The translations under genes and the position numbers were made by a program. The notes beneath the pieces were generated by a model. It saw only the letters and a list, made by a program, of their open reading frames with translations. It did no database searches and was not told where the DNA came from. From positions 85,197,844-85,261,843 of the forward strand of contig NC_089598.1 of NCBI RefSeq assembly GCF_019320115.1: a stretch of 64,000 nt of DNA, written 5' to 3'. The first letter of the stretch is position 1. The number at the start of each line of letters is the position of its first letter. This DNA is from Miscanthus floridulus. Taxonomy: Eukaryota; Streptophyta; Magnoliopsida; Poales; Poaceae. Shown one piece after another: positions 52,870 through 63,308 of this stretch.

Positions 52870-52916
52870 CTTGATCCATGCGCAGATCAAGGGGGAGCTA
52901 CACCCTTGCACGGGTG
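52870..52916 (+). other. Paired stem-loops in the leader of element 2
   Basis: CTTGATC-CATGCGCA-GATCAAG (52870-52891) and CACCC-TTGCAC-GGGTG (52901-52916). Compared with element 1 the loops have changed but keep self-complementary cores (TGCGCA and TGCA). Confidence 0.5.
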
Positions 52917-53220
52917 CTCCAACCAGGACTAGTGGGGAGTGGCGACTCTCCGATACCTCGGCAAAACATCGCCGCGTTCCTCCTTCTCTCTTTACTTTAA
53001 GCATTTACTTTGAGCAATTCAATTCTTGTCTTTATATTCATAGAATTGCCATGCTAGAGTAGGATTGGAACTTAGGTTGCAAAACTTTTGTGCGGTAGAA
53101 CATTATAAACACTTTCTAGGCACAAGGGGTGAAGTGGGCTAAGTGTAGGGTTTAATTATTGCAAAGAATTTTAGAATTAGCCCAATTCACCCCCCTCTTG
53201 GGCATCTTGATCCTTTTAAT

Positions 53221-53233
53221 TGGTATCGGAGCC
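53221..53233 (+). promoter_or_regulatory. Primer binding site of element 2
   Basis: TGGTATCGGAGCC, one mismatch from the initiator tRNA-Met complement TGGTATCAGAGCC. Confidence 0.85.
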
Positions 53234-53271
53234 TTGTGCTCACGTATTTAGGCTTAACCGCCTAGAGAAAG

Positions 53272-55611
53272 ATGTCTCACAGGGATGGTCCTCCTCCTAT
53301 CTTTGAGGGAGATGATTTTTCTTATTGGAAAATCCGCCTGGAGGCGTATTTAGAAGCTCTAGATGTTGGAATACTTAGAGCCGCCTCACAAGGATTCCCA
53401 AAACCTTGGGATCCCACACACCTTCAAGGTGATGAAGTGAATTACAAAAAATGGAATGCAAAGGCTAGAAACACCATCTTTAGAGGTCTTTGCAAACATG
53501 TGTTTAACCGGATGAGGAACCACAAGGACGCCCATGCACTATGGTCAGACATTTGTGCGCTCCATGAGGGAACTAAGAGCGAGCGTGAGGAACGCTATCA
53601 TCTTGTGATAAAAAAGCTTAATTCTTTTGAGATGCTTCCAAAAGAAAGCGCTAATGAAATGTACTCACATTTGAATGTTCTTGTAGAGGAAGTCAATGGG
53701 CTTGGACTCACTCAAATGCAACCATCCGATGTTGTAAGAAAAATCTTGAGTGTCCTGCCCATTGATAAATATGGGCATATTGTGACCGTGCTTCATCAAG
53801 GTGATCTTTCCACCGCTACACCAACTCAAATCTTGGGAAAGATCAACGCTCATGAGATGTACATGCACATCACACCACAAGATGGCTCATCCTCTACCAA
53901 GAAGAAAGGCAAAGACTTAGCATTCAAGGCTAGCCAAGAGAAGGGCAAAGCAAGAATTGAGTATGAGAGCTCAAGTGATGATGAAGTTGATGATGCAAGT
54001 CTTGCTCTCATGGTGAGAAGAACTGCCAAGATGCTAAAGAAGCTCAATAAGAATGGCGTCAAGTTTGATGGGAAGAAAAAGAAGTTCTTCACTAGCACTA
54101 GAAGGAAGCCAATCTCTGAGATAGATTGCTATAATTGTGGAGAATTTGGTCATCTAGCACATCAATGCACCAAGCCCAAGAAAGACAAGTACAAGAACAA
54201 GTACAAGGGCAAGAAAGATAACTCAAGTAATGAAGATGAAGATGAGAAGAAGAAAAACAAGCCATACAAGAAGAAAGATGGCAAGAAGAAGGATTTCCAC
54301 AAGAAGAAGAAAAATGGCAAGGCATACATGATCGGTGATTGGCTCACGGACATTGATTCATCTAGTTGCTCATCCGATGATGATAGTGACAACGAGAAGG
54401 TGACCGCCATTGTGATTGACTCTTCATCATCTTCACCGACACCACCTCCATCATCCTCTACACACCTATGCCTTATGGCCAAGGGTGAACGAAAGGTATC
54501 AATTGATGATGATAGTAGTGGTGATGAACATGCTAACAATGATGATAGTGATAGTGATGATGATGAATATGAATCACCTTCATACGATGATCTTGTTAAA
54601 TTGCTAAATCAATACACTAAGATTATTAGAAAGACTAGAGCTAAGAATGAAAAGCTTGAAACTAAGAATGACTCTCTTTTAGCTAAATGTGACATAGCAG
54701 AAAAGGCTAATGTTGAGCTTAGAGAAGCAAATGATGCTATGTTATCCAAACTCAAGGAGCTCAAATCTTCTAAGAAAGAGCTTAAAGAAAAATATGATAA
54801 ACTTGAGGGGATACACAATGAGCTCATCACTAGCCACAACATGCTAAAAGAAGAGTATACCAACCTTAAGATTAATCATGATAATCTTGTTATCTCTCAA
54901 GAGTTTTTATCCAATGAGCCACATAATGCTACTAACGATGTTGTTAAAATTGATATAGCTACATCATGTGATGATTTGATTATTGAGAGCATTGAGCAAG
55001 GTTCTAGTAGCAAAGGCAAGCAAGTGGTTGAGTCCGATAACTATGATGAATATATCAAGATCAAGAATGAGAATGAGAAGCTTAAGAAAGATCTTGAAGA
55101 GCTAACAACCACCAATACTATAGTGATAGAGACTCTAGATCATGATGGTGATTTGATTCTTGAGAATGAGAAGCTCAAAGAAGAAAACAAAAGACTCAAG
55201 AATGAGAAGAATCATGATGCACTTAAAGAAGAGAACAAGAAGCTTAAGTTGGAGAAAGAACATCTCAAGATTGGCTTGAGCAAGTTCACAAGAGGCAAGC
55301 ATCTTCAAAGTGAGCTACTCATGAACACCGTCATGAAGATGGATAGAAGTGGAATTGGATATAAGGCAAATCAAGAGAAGAAGGCTCAAGCTCAACAACA
55401 ACAACACAAGCTAAAGCCAAAGAGGTGTTTTCAGTGTGGACAAGAAGGTTACTTTGCCCATGAGTGTCAAACTCCACCACCACAACCCTTGCCCAAGCAT
55501 GCTAGACCCTTTGCTTTTAATGCTCATTACATGCTTAGAAAGGACTCTAGTGGAAAGATAAAAGTTATGTTCTTAGGACCTCCCAACAAGAATAGGCCTA
55601 AGAAAATTTGA
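53272..55611 (+). CDS. gag: Gag polyprotein of Sirevirus element 2, slightly truncated
   Basis: 779 codons from ATG at 53272, 54 bases after the LTR as in element 1. Same order: gag core (MSHRDGPPPIFEGDDFSYWK), zinc knuckle CYNCGEFGHLAHQC, Asp/Ser-rich and Lys-rich parts, long coiled coil, second knuckle CFQCGQEGYFAHEC (the family His after Gly is Tyr here, while the metal-binding C, C, H, C residues remain). It ends early: ATTTGA at 55606-55611 replaces the ATTTGG of element 1, removing about 18 residues. It is slightly longer than the element 1 gag through an extra coiled-coil stretch (EELTTTNTIVIETLDHDGD). No other stop in 2.3 kb. Confidence 0.93.
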   Translation: MSHRDGPPPIFEGDDFSYWKIRLEAYLEALDVGILRAASQGFPKPWDPTHLQGDEVNYKKWNAKARNTIFRGLCKHVFNRMRNHKDAHALWSDICALHEGTKSEREERYHLVIKKLNSFEMLPKESANEMYSHLNVLVEEVNGLGLTQMQPSDVVRKILSVLPIDKYGHIVTVLHQGDLSTATPTQILGKINAHEMYMHITPQDGSSSTKKKGKDLAFKASQEKGKARIEYESSSDDEVDDASLALMVRRTAKMLKKLNKNGVKFDGKKKKFFTSTRRKPISEIDCYNCGEFGHLAHQCTKPKKDKYKNKYKGKKDNSSNEDEDEKKKNKPYKKKDGKKKDFHKKKKNGKAYMIGDWLTDIDSSSCSSDDDSDNEKVTAIVIDSSSSSPTPPPSSSTHLCLMAKGERKVSIDDDSSGDEHANNDDSDSDDDEYESPSYDDLVKLLNQYTKIIRKTRAKNEKLETKNDSLLAKCDIAEKANVELREANDAMLSKLKELKSSKKELKEKYDKLEGIHNELITSHNMLKEEYTNLKINHDNLVISQEFLSNEPHNATNDVVKIDIATSCDDLIIESIEQGSSSKGKQVVESDNYDEYIKIKNENEKLKKDLEELTTTNTIVIETLDHDGDLILENEKLKEENKRLKNEKNHDALKEENKKLKLEKEHLKIGLSKFTRGKHLQSELLMNTVMKMDRSGIGYKANQEKKAQAQQQQHKLKPKRCFQCGQEGYFAHECQTPPPQPLPKHARPFAFNAHYMLRKDSSGKIKVMFLGPPNKNRPKKI

Positions 55612-55691
55612 GTTGCAAAGTCACTTGTAGAGAAAGTCAAGGGCCCTCAACAAGTTTGGGTCCCTAAACAAGCTTGATCTCTTGTGTGTAG

Positions 55692-58600
55692 GTGAACTAC
55701 AAGACCGGTGGAAGTCATTGGGTAATTGATAGTGGTTGCACACAACATATGACCGGTGATCCTCGTATGTTCACCTCACTAGATGAAGAAGTAGATGGCC
55801 AATAAAGAATTACATTTGGAGATAATTCAAAGGGTAAAGTCAAGGGATTGGGCAAAGTGGCAATATCAAATGATCATTCTATCTCAAATGTGCTATATGT
55901 TGGTTCCTTGAGTTTCAACTTGCTACCCATTAGACAATTGTGTGATCTTGGCTTCCAATGCTTGTTTACCGAGAAGAAAGTTGTTGTATCTAAGAAGGAG
56001 GATGATCAAGTGATATTCAAGGGATTTAGATACAACAACCTATATCTAGTGGATTTCACCTCTAAAGATGCTAACTTGAAGTCTTGAAGACATCCTATTC
56101 ACCAAAACATCACTTGGGTGGCTATGGCATAGAAGACTTGCTCATGTTGGGATGAGCTCACTCAAGAAGCTTATGAAGAATGAATTGGTGAGAGGGTAGA
56201 AGGATGTGAAATTTGAGAAGAACAAGCTTTGTAGTGCATGTCAAGCCGGCAAACAAGTTGCAAACACTCATCCTACAAAAGCTTTCATGTCAACCACAAG
56301 AGTGCTAGAGCTCCTTCACATGGACTTATTTGGACCAACAACCTATAAGAGTTTGAAAGGGAATCTTTATTGTCTTGTGATTGTTGATGACTACTCAAGA
56401 TATACATGGGTGTTCTTCCTTCATGACAAAACCGAAGTGGCATCATGTTTTAAGAAGTTTGCCAAGAGAGCACAAAATGAGTTTGAAGTGAAGCTCAAGA
56501 AGATTAGGAGTGATAATGGTAAAGAGTTCGACAACACAAACATTGAAGCCTATTGTGATGAAGTTGGAATCAAGCATGAAGTCTCCGCAACCTACACTCC
56601 TCAACAAAATGGTGTAGTAGAGAGAAAGAACCGGACACTCATTACACTTGCAAGAACAATGCTTGATGAGTACAACACACCCGAAGCTCTATGGGTGGAA
56701 GCTATCAACACCGCATGCTATGCATCCAACCGCCTATTCCTTCAAAAGTTTCTTGGCAAGACACCTTATGAGTTGCTCAATACAAAGAAGCCAGACGTCT
56801 CCTTCTTTAGGGTGTTTGGTTGCAAATGCTACATCTATAAGAAGCGGCAACACCTAGGGAAGTTTCAAAGACGTTGTGATATTGGTTTTCTTGTTGGTTA
56901 CTCAACAAAGTCCAAAGCATATAGAGTATTTAATCATGCCACCGGCTTGGTTGAAGAAACATATGATGTGGAATTTGATGAATCTAACAGCTCCCAAGGA
57001 GCACATGAGAATCTTGATGATATAGGTGATGAACCATTGAGGAAGGCTATGAAGAACATTCCGGTTGGAGACATCAAGCCTAAAGATGATGAAGATGATG
57101 TACAAGTGATTAATCCACCTTCTTCATCAAATGTGCCATAAGATGGTGATAAAGATAGCAGAGTAGAAAATAAAGATACTCATGTCTCCCATGATCAAAT
57201 GGTGGTACAAGCACAAGATGTTGATGCTCCACAACCTCCCCCTCAAGTGGTTGATAGAAAAAATTCACCTCTACTCCAAGCTCATCCACAAGATCTCATC
57301 ATAGGGAGTCCATCAAAGGGTGTATTGACTCAATCTCAAAAGCTTGCTTCTTTTATAGAACATCACTCTTTTGTCTCTTGTGCTGAACCTAAGAATGTAG
57401 AAGAAGCTCTTCAAGATTCTGATTGGATAAATGCCATGCATGAAGAGTTGAACAACTTCGCCCACAATGAAGTTTGGACTCTTGAAGAGCGACCACAAGG
57501 TGCAAGAGTCATTGGAACAAAGTGGTTGTTCCGCAACAAGCAAGATGATCAAGGCGTTGTTGTGAGGAACAAGGCAAGACTAGTTGCAAAGGGGTTCTCT
57601 CAAGTTGAAGGGTTAGATTTTGGAGAGACCTTTGCACCGGTTGCAAGACTTGAGGCCATTCGTATCCTCCTTGCATATGCATCACATCATGAAATGAAAT
57701 TATATCAAATGGATGTTAAAAGTGCATTTTAAATGGCTTTATTAATGAACTAGTCTATGTTGATCAACCTCCTGGGTTTGAAGATCCTAGATATCCTAAT
57801 CATGTTTATAGGTTGTCCAAGGCGCTATATGGGCTTAAACAAGCCCCAAGAGCATGGTATAAGCGCCTTCGGGATTTCCTCATTGAGAAGGGCTTCACCA
57901 TTGGGAAGGTCGACATCACACTATTCACCAAGAAGCTTGATGGAGAGATCTTCATTTGTCAAGTATATGTTGACGATATCATCTTTGGATCATCAAATGA
58001 AGATTCTTGCAAAGAGTTTGGTGAATTGATGTCAAAGGAGTTCGAGATGTCTATGATTGGAGAGCTTACATTCTTTCTTGGTTTATAAGTCAAGCAAATG
58101 AGAGAAGGGATTTTCATCTCTCAAAAAAAGTACACCAAGGATCTTCTCAAGAGGTTCAATATGGATGAATGTAAGCCAATCAAGACACCAATGCCATCTA
58201 ATGGACATCTCGACCTAGATGAGGAAGGTAAAACGGTTGATCAAACTCTCTACCGCTCTATGATTTTTAGCTTGTTATATTTAACCGCACCTAGGCCCGA
58301 CATCATGTTTAGTGTGTGTATGTGTGCTAGATTTCAAGCTAATCCTAAGGAAGCTCATTTGATTGCCGTTAAAAGAATCCTTAGGTACCTTAAGCACACA
58401 CCAAGCATTGGCCTTTGGTATCCCAAAGGAGCCAGATTTGAATTAGTTGGCTATTTCGATTTGGATTATGCTGGTTGCAAAGTTGATAGAAAAAACACAT
58501 CCGGAGGGTGCCATTTGCTTGGTAGATCACTTGTGTCTTGGTCCTCCAAGAAGCAAAATAGTATGGCTTTGTCCACCGCCGAAGCGGAATACATTACAGC

Positions 58601-58925
58601 GGGTGCTTGTTGTGCACAAATACTTTACATGAAGCAAACTTTGCTAGACTATGGTGTAGTTCTAGAAAAGGTACCACTTTTGTGTGACAATGAGAGTGCG
58701 GTAAAGCTTGCTAATAATCTGGTTCAACACTCTCGCTCTAAGCACATAGATATCCACCATCACTTTCTTAGAGATCATGTTGCTAAGAATGATATTTTAC
58801 TAGAAGGTGTAAGGATCGAGGATCAATTGGAGGATATCTTCACTAAACCGCTAGATGAGGCTACATTTTGTCGGTTGAGGAATGAGCTCAATGTGCTTGA
58901 TTTTAGCAACTTTACTAGAAAATGA
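55692..58925 (+). pseudogene. pol: Copia Pol of Sirevirus element 2, broken
   Basis: Matches element 1 pol throughout. Protease (DSGCTQHM), integrase ([22 protein letters not shown]), reverse transcriptase (YVDD near 57972) and RNase H ([10 protein letters not shown]) motifs are all readable. Breaks: TAA 55803-55805, TGA 56085-56087 with a +1 shift, TAG 56197-56199, TAA 57139-57141, a 1-base loss near 57730 that restores the first frame, and TAA 58086-58088. Two of the TAA stops replace CAA glutamine codons of element 1. A decayed RNase H site: GYFDLDYAG where element 1 has GYSDSDYAG. Confidence 0.92.
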
Positions 58926-60353
58926 GCTTGTGTTGTCCCTTGCATTGCATTGTAATATACAACATGTTTAATTTTTGTTAATGCATTTAGGGCTTGTCTA
59001 ACATGGTTAAGATAACCGCCGAAAAGCGTGTGAAGAAGCTTAACCTTGGATCAAACTTGACAAGCAACTAGAATTACTTTCAAGTATTGCATATGCATAA
59101 ATGTTGTTTTGTCATTTCTCTTCAATTGCCCTTTTATTGTATATTTTCTTAAAAAGAATTATAGCCTAAGGAAAAATATTTTTTAAAAAAAATGAGGGTT
59201 TGAGAAAGGTCACTCACATCAGTCCTAATTGGTGTTTATTTGGGTATTATTGAAGTTGGGACTTAATTGAGAACAGGCAGCACGAAGGAACTTTGAAGAT
59301 TTGCTGGAAAAGAGTGATCGGACGCTGCACCGGATTCTAAAGTCCAGCGTCCGGTCAGTTCACAGGAGGTGAACTATTGCTGCGAAGGAGTGATCGGACG
59401 CTGAAACAGTTCTTTCCCTGTGTCCGGTCAGATGACGTCCCTATGTCTGATCAAGCAAAGAAGAAGATCTAAGGATCGACCGGACTCTGGCTGTGCCCGG
59501 TCAGTGGTGATCGAATGCGTTCGGTCGTGACTCGAGAGGATTTGGACCTCTCTAGAGTTGACCGGACTCTGGGTGGCAGCGTCCAGTCGTTGCCACCGGA
59601 GCATCTGGTCAGTTAATGTAGTGTGGGTTCCAAACTCTATTTCTTTCCTTATCTCTTCTATCACGGGGGCCACCATATAATCCTGTATCCACCGCCGCCG
59701 ATACTCATCTTGCCCGCGCCGACATCACCGTGCAAAGCCCTAGCCACACCTCCACAGCCACCGTGACCTCTCCGTGCCACATTGCGCCTCCCCGCGCCTA
59801 CGTGCAGCCACTCGCCCCGCGCACCGCATCCACCGCCGCGTAGCCATGCCCACGCCTCTGCTCTGTGTGCCTGCGTAATCATGCCGCCCCATGCCATCGT
59901 GCCCTAACGCCATCACGCCGATCCACCAGCTTCCTCGCCCTACAACAGCACCGTAGTGTCGTGCCCTAGCGCCGCTAGCAACAGAGTCACTGGTACCATA
60001 GCTATCATCAACAGTGTCGCCGACCAGTGCAACCCTAACCCTAATTGCCGATTCGGTGGTGCCCGTGATTCGTTCCTCTTCTCTTCGGTCGCCGATTCAT
60101 CAGGTAGCAAGCCCTTGATTCTATTTTCGTTCCTATTGCTTGCTTCTTAGGGTTTCGTATCTCTAGATGCATATTGAAATTATTCATATATCCGATCTAT
60201 TCTAACGTGCAGCGAGTCGGTGTTTCTGAGGTTACTTTGGCAGTTGATAGTGAACTCGGGGCCAAGCTCACGAGTATGGATCGAGGCCAAGCCTTAGAAG
60301 TGTCAGTGATAGTTGGTTCTTGTCCGTGATTGTAGTTTGTTTTAGCTTCAGCA
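58926..60353 (+). other. Non-coding gap between pol and envelope-like frame, element 2
   Basis: Same arrangement as 4800-6181. The conserved AAGATAACCGCCGAAAAGCG stretch is at about 59008-59027, the palindrome array at 59307-59608, then CpG-poor, C-rich sequence (59690-60000) without a supported gene. Confidence 0.6.
59307..59608. repeat. Internal GACCGGACGC-type array of element 2, decayed
   Basis: Eight or more half-sites, several changed at CpG (GATCGGACGC, GACCGGACTC, GCGTCCAGTC). Confidence 0.8.
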
Positions 60354-62814
60354 ATGGCTCATGTCAAGAACGCCGGAGGTGGTCCAGGTGATGAGGATCC
60401 AAGGCCTCCACCTCGCTTGCCTGCTAATGTGAAAGGCAAGGCGACGAAGAGGATCACGTCAAAGAAGCGGAAGTATGCAGATGCTAATACAGCAAGAGCA
60501 GCAGCAGTGGCAGCCGCCACAGAGCATGCAGAGAGAGGAGGTGCTCGGAGTGGAGTTTAGATTGCAGATCAGCTTTCACCAGCACAGAAGGCAGCCATTG
60601 AGTAGGTTGAGCGTCGTCATGGAAGTCCAGCTAGGACTATCATACTTGACGGACGACGTGTTGTTTTGGAGGAGACTCAGCCTTAGGGGGAGCCATAGCA
60701 GCGGTTAGAGGGTGCTTTGTAGACTCAGGAGGGAGAGCAGGCCGAGGAGACAGAGCCAGCACCACAACTTCGTCGCTCTAGTCATACCCATACCCAGGTG
60801 ACACCGAGGCCAGAGACACAGCGGAGGGGTTCTCGTCCACCTCCTAGACCATAGGGTCTGCCTCCAATGACTCGTCTAGATTTGAGGGCCGCCATGGCCA
60901 AGCAGGTGCAGTAGCTCAGGTTTGTTCAGTTCGAGGACTGGTTCCCACCTAGGAGGGATGAGCATGCTTCGGAGGGCTTCTATACACCACTGCAGGAAGA
61001 TTTTTATAATGCATATCTTAACAGTGGGGTTGCATTCAGGTCTCAGAGGGGTTGTTCTATTGAGGCCATTGTAGCAGCAACTAGAGAGCAAATTCATCCT
61101 CATCTTTCTTACTTGCCAGGGTTGACAGATTTACTTAGATGGATAGGCAGATATGTTCCATCTTGGGTCCATGAGTTCTATGCTACACTTTGGATTGACC
61201 CAGCTGACAGGTTCATTTACTTTGCATTCAGAGGACGAGACTACAGGCTGATGAGCTTCAGGGTTAGAGAGATACTCAGGCTTCAAGAGTCACCCATCTG
61301 GCTACATGAGGTTTGGTATGGTCATACAGAGCCTCCTAGACACCCTCACGACAGTCTTGTGCCTCCCACAGATCTCATCCGACCTTGCTTCACAGAGCCA
61401 TTCGGCGAGGGGTCAAGCAGGACACCCAGGGATCTTACTCCTACAGCTAGACTGCTTGATGCTATCATGAGGGGGACCCTGCTACTGAGGATGGGATATC
61501 GTGAGGGGTTGACTCGCATTTAGTTATGGCTACTGAACTCTCTGATTCAGCAGACAGTGTTTGACGTATGGGATGTCATTCTTTCTGAGATGGAGGATAC
61601 ACTTGCTGAGGGATTCAGAGGTCACAGGCAGCTGTTGTATGCTCACTGGATTACTTTTCTGATTCATAGGGCAGTCATAGTGAGGCCTCCTGAGATGTTG
61701 GCAGAGTATTCAAGAGCTACTACAGAGTTTCTAGCTTACAACTTGACCCAGATGCTTCGCCACAGTGCAGCGAGGGCACCTAGCCAGCCAAGCCATTGCC
61801 TAGAGGTGCCAGAGTCTGCAACCCAGCAAGATGAGACTATCAGGGGCATTGCAGCAAAAGAGGGAGTAGCTAGATGCTCAGTAGGAGGGTATGGTCGAGA
61901 GCGACCCCAGTGACAGCACAGACGATGACTACCAGGATATCCCTCGGATGCCTCCTCGACGACATGATGGTGAGGCCAGCGGCTCCAGCTCTGCTCCACA
62001 GGCACCGCAGATAGACCCCGCTCTACTTGCTATACTTGAGTGGATGAGGCAGGATTAGGCTCGCCAGGCCTAGGAGACAGCAGCTACTCTAGCATAGGTT
62101 CAGGCTAGATAGGACGAGTTCCAGCGATAGCAGCAGGCTATCCAGCAGTAGCAGCAGGCCATGCAGCAGCAGCAGCTCCTCATGCAGCAGTAGTTAGTTG
62201 GATTCATGCAGCATGTCATCACTGCTATTGGGGCTCCACCGCCACAGCTTACACCTTAGCTCGGCCAGCCTGCCACCACTTCATAGACTCCAGTTGTACA
62301 GCCCAGTGGGCTTCAGAGTCAGGGATAAACAGCTACTTAGTTTGCTTCACCTACAGAGCAGGTGTCCTAGTGGTTTGCTTCGCCAGTGATAGCCTAGGGT
62401 CCGTAGTTCACACCGCTTCGTAAAGGATTCACATCAGCTCAGACTTCCTCGCTGCTTGTGCCAGATACCCCAGTTTCATGGAGTCTTGGTGCTACCTTTA
62501 GTGAGTTGATAGGGCAGCCGACACTACCAGATCTACATGTCCTTGGTCCTTCCATAGTTGCTCCTATTACTAGGACTACAGAGACGCTCCCTTCATCTGT
62601 TGCATCATTAGAGCCACCTGCTTCAGTGATACCTGCAGAGTCACAGGCCGCACCAGTACTAGATCCGACCTAGACCGCTTCAGCGTCACTCCTAGCGATA
62701 GAAGGTCAGACTGCTCAGAGCTTAGGATCAGATGATGATGCTACCCAGTTCCAGATCACTCATCGCACCTCAGCGCCCGACTCGTCTGCTACAGCCCCAC
62801 CGATAGACCCTTAG
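60354..62814 (+). pseudogene. Envelope-like frame of Sirevirus element 2, about 24 TAG stops
   Basis: Starts MAHVKNAGGGPGD at 60354 and can be read against element 1 to a final TAG at 62812-62814. Same regions: basic N-terminus (KGKATKRITSKKRKY), linker, folded domain with FYTPLQEDFYNAYLNSG and EFYATLWIDPADRF, Gln-rich part, Ser/Thr/Pro tail. I read about 24 in-frame stops, all TAG, many at positions where element 1 has a CAG glutamine codon (for example in the Gln-rich run at 62050-62190 and at 62373-62413). One +1 shift near 61860 is the only frame change noticed. It cannot make protein from this copy. Confidence 0.88.
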
Positions 62815-62830
62815 GTTTTGGTGTTTGACG

Positions 62831-62890
62831 CCAAAGGGGGAGAGGGATTGAGTATGATAGACTTAGGGGGAGCGTTATATCTAAGGGGAG
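62831..62890 (+). promoter_or_regulatory. Cluster of extra polypurine tracts, element 2
   Basis: CCAAAGGGGGAGAGGG (62831-62846), TTAGGGGGAGCG (62864-62874) and AAGGGGAG (62883-62890), matching the set in element 1. Confidence 0.7.
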
Positions 62891-63079
62891 CTTATTTATC
62901 ACATTTGGTTTTTTATGTGTGAGATACATTATTATGCATTCATGTTTACTTTCATGCATTGAACTACATACGTGTGATCGTGATATTTATGTGATAGTGA
63001 TATTAATGTGATATTTATGTGATATGTGACATGTGTGTTCTCTACTTTGATCTTTATATATGTCATGTCACTTGGTTAT

Positions 63080-63123
63080 GCTCATTTGCCTTGCTTCCGC
63101 GTTTTACTCCGATGCAAATGAGC
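63080..63123 (+). other. Conserved inverted repeat, element 2
   Basis: GCTCATTTGC (63080-63089) and GCAAATGAGC (63114-63123), same arms as 1966-2011 of element 1. Confidence 0.55.
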
Positions 63124-63181
63124 TTTATTTCTTGTACTCATGCTTATTTCATATCTTTTAAGTACATCATGTAGGCTTGGG

Positions 63182-63232
63182 TCATATAAGCTTGTCTAAT
63201 GCTTTTGTTCCTAGTGTCAAAAGCTTATATGA
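63182..63232 (+). other. Conserved hairpin upstream of the polypurine tract, element 2
   Basis: TCATATAAGCTT (63182-63193) and AAGCTTATATGA (63221-63232), with an inner CTTTTG/CAAAAG pair. The arms are identical to element 1 although the surrounding non-coding sequence has diverged. Confidence 0.6.
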
Positions 63233-63293
63233 ACCAAGCATGTTGAAAACCTCATCTCTTTTACAAACTCGAGGTTGTATTGTCATCAATCAC

Positions 63294-63308
63294 CAAAAAG
63301 GGGGAGAT
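63294..63308 (+). promoter_or_regulatory. Polypurine tract next to the 3' LTR, element 2
   Basis: CAAAAAGGGGGAGAT, identical to element 1. Confidence 0.9.

Larger units (their letters stand above)
51620..53218 (+). repeat. 5' LTR of Sirevirus element 2
   Basis: 1599 bp, TGAAAGCATCTAGG ... TGATCCTTTTA (the terminal CA has become TA). Contains a decayed GACCGGACGC palindrome array (52065-52470), a TATA box and the paired stem-loops. Confidence 0.93.
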
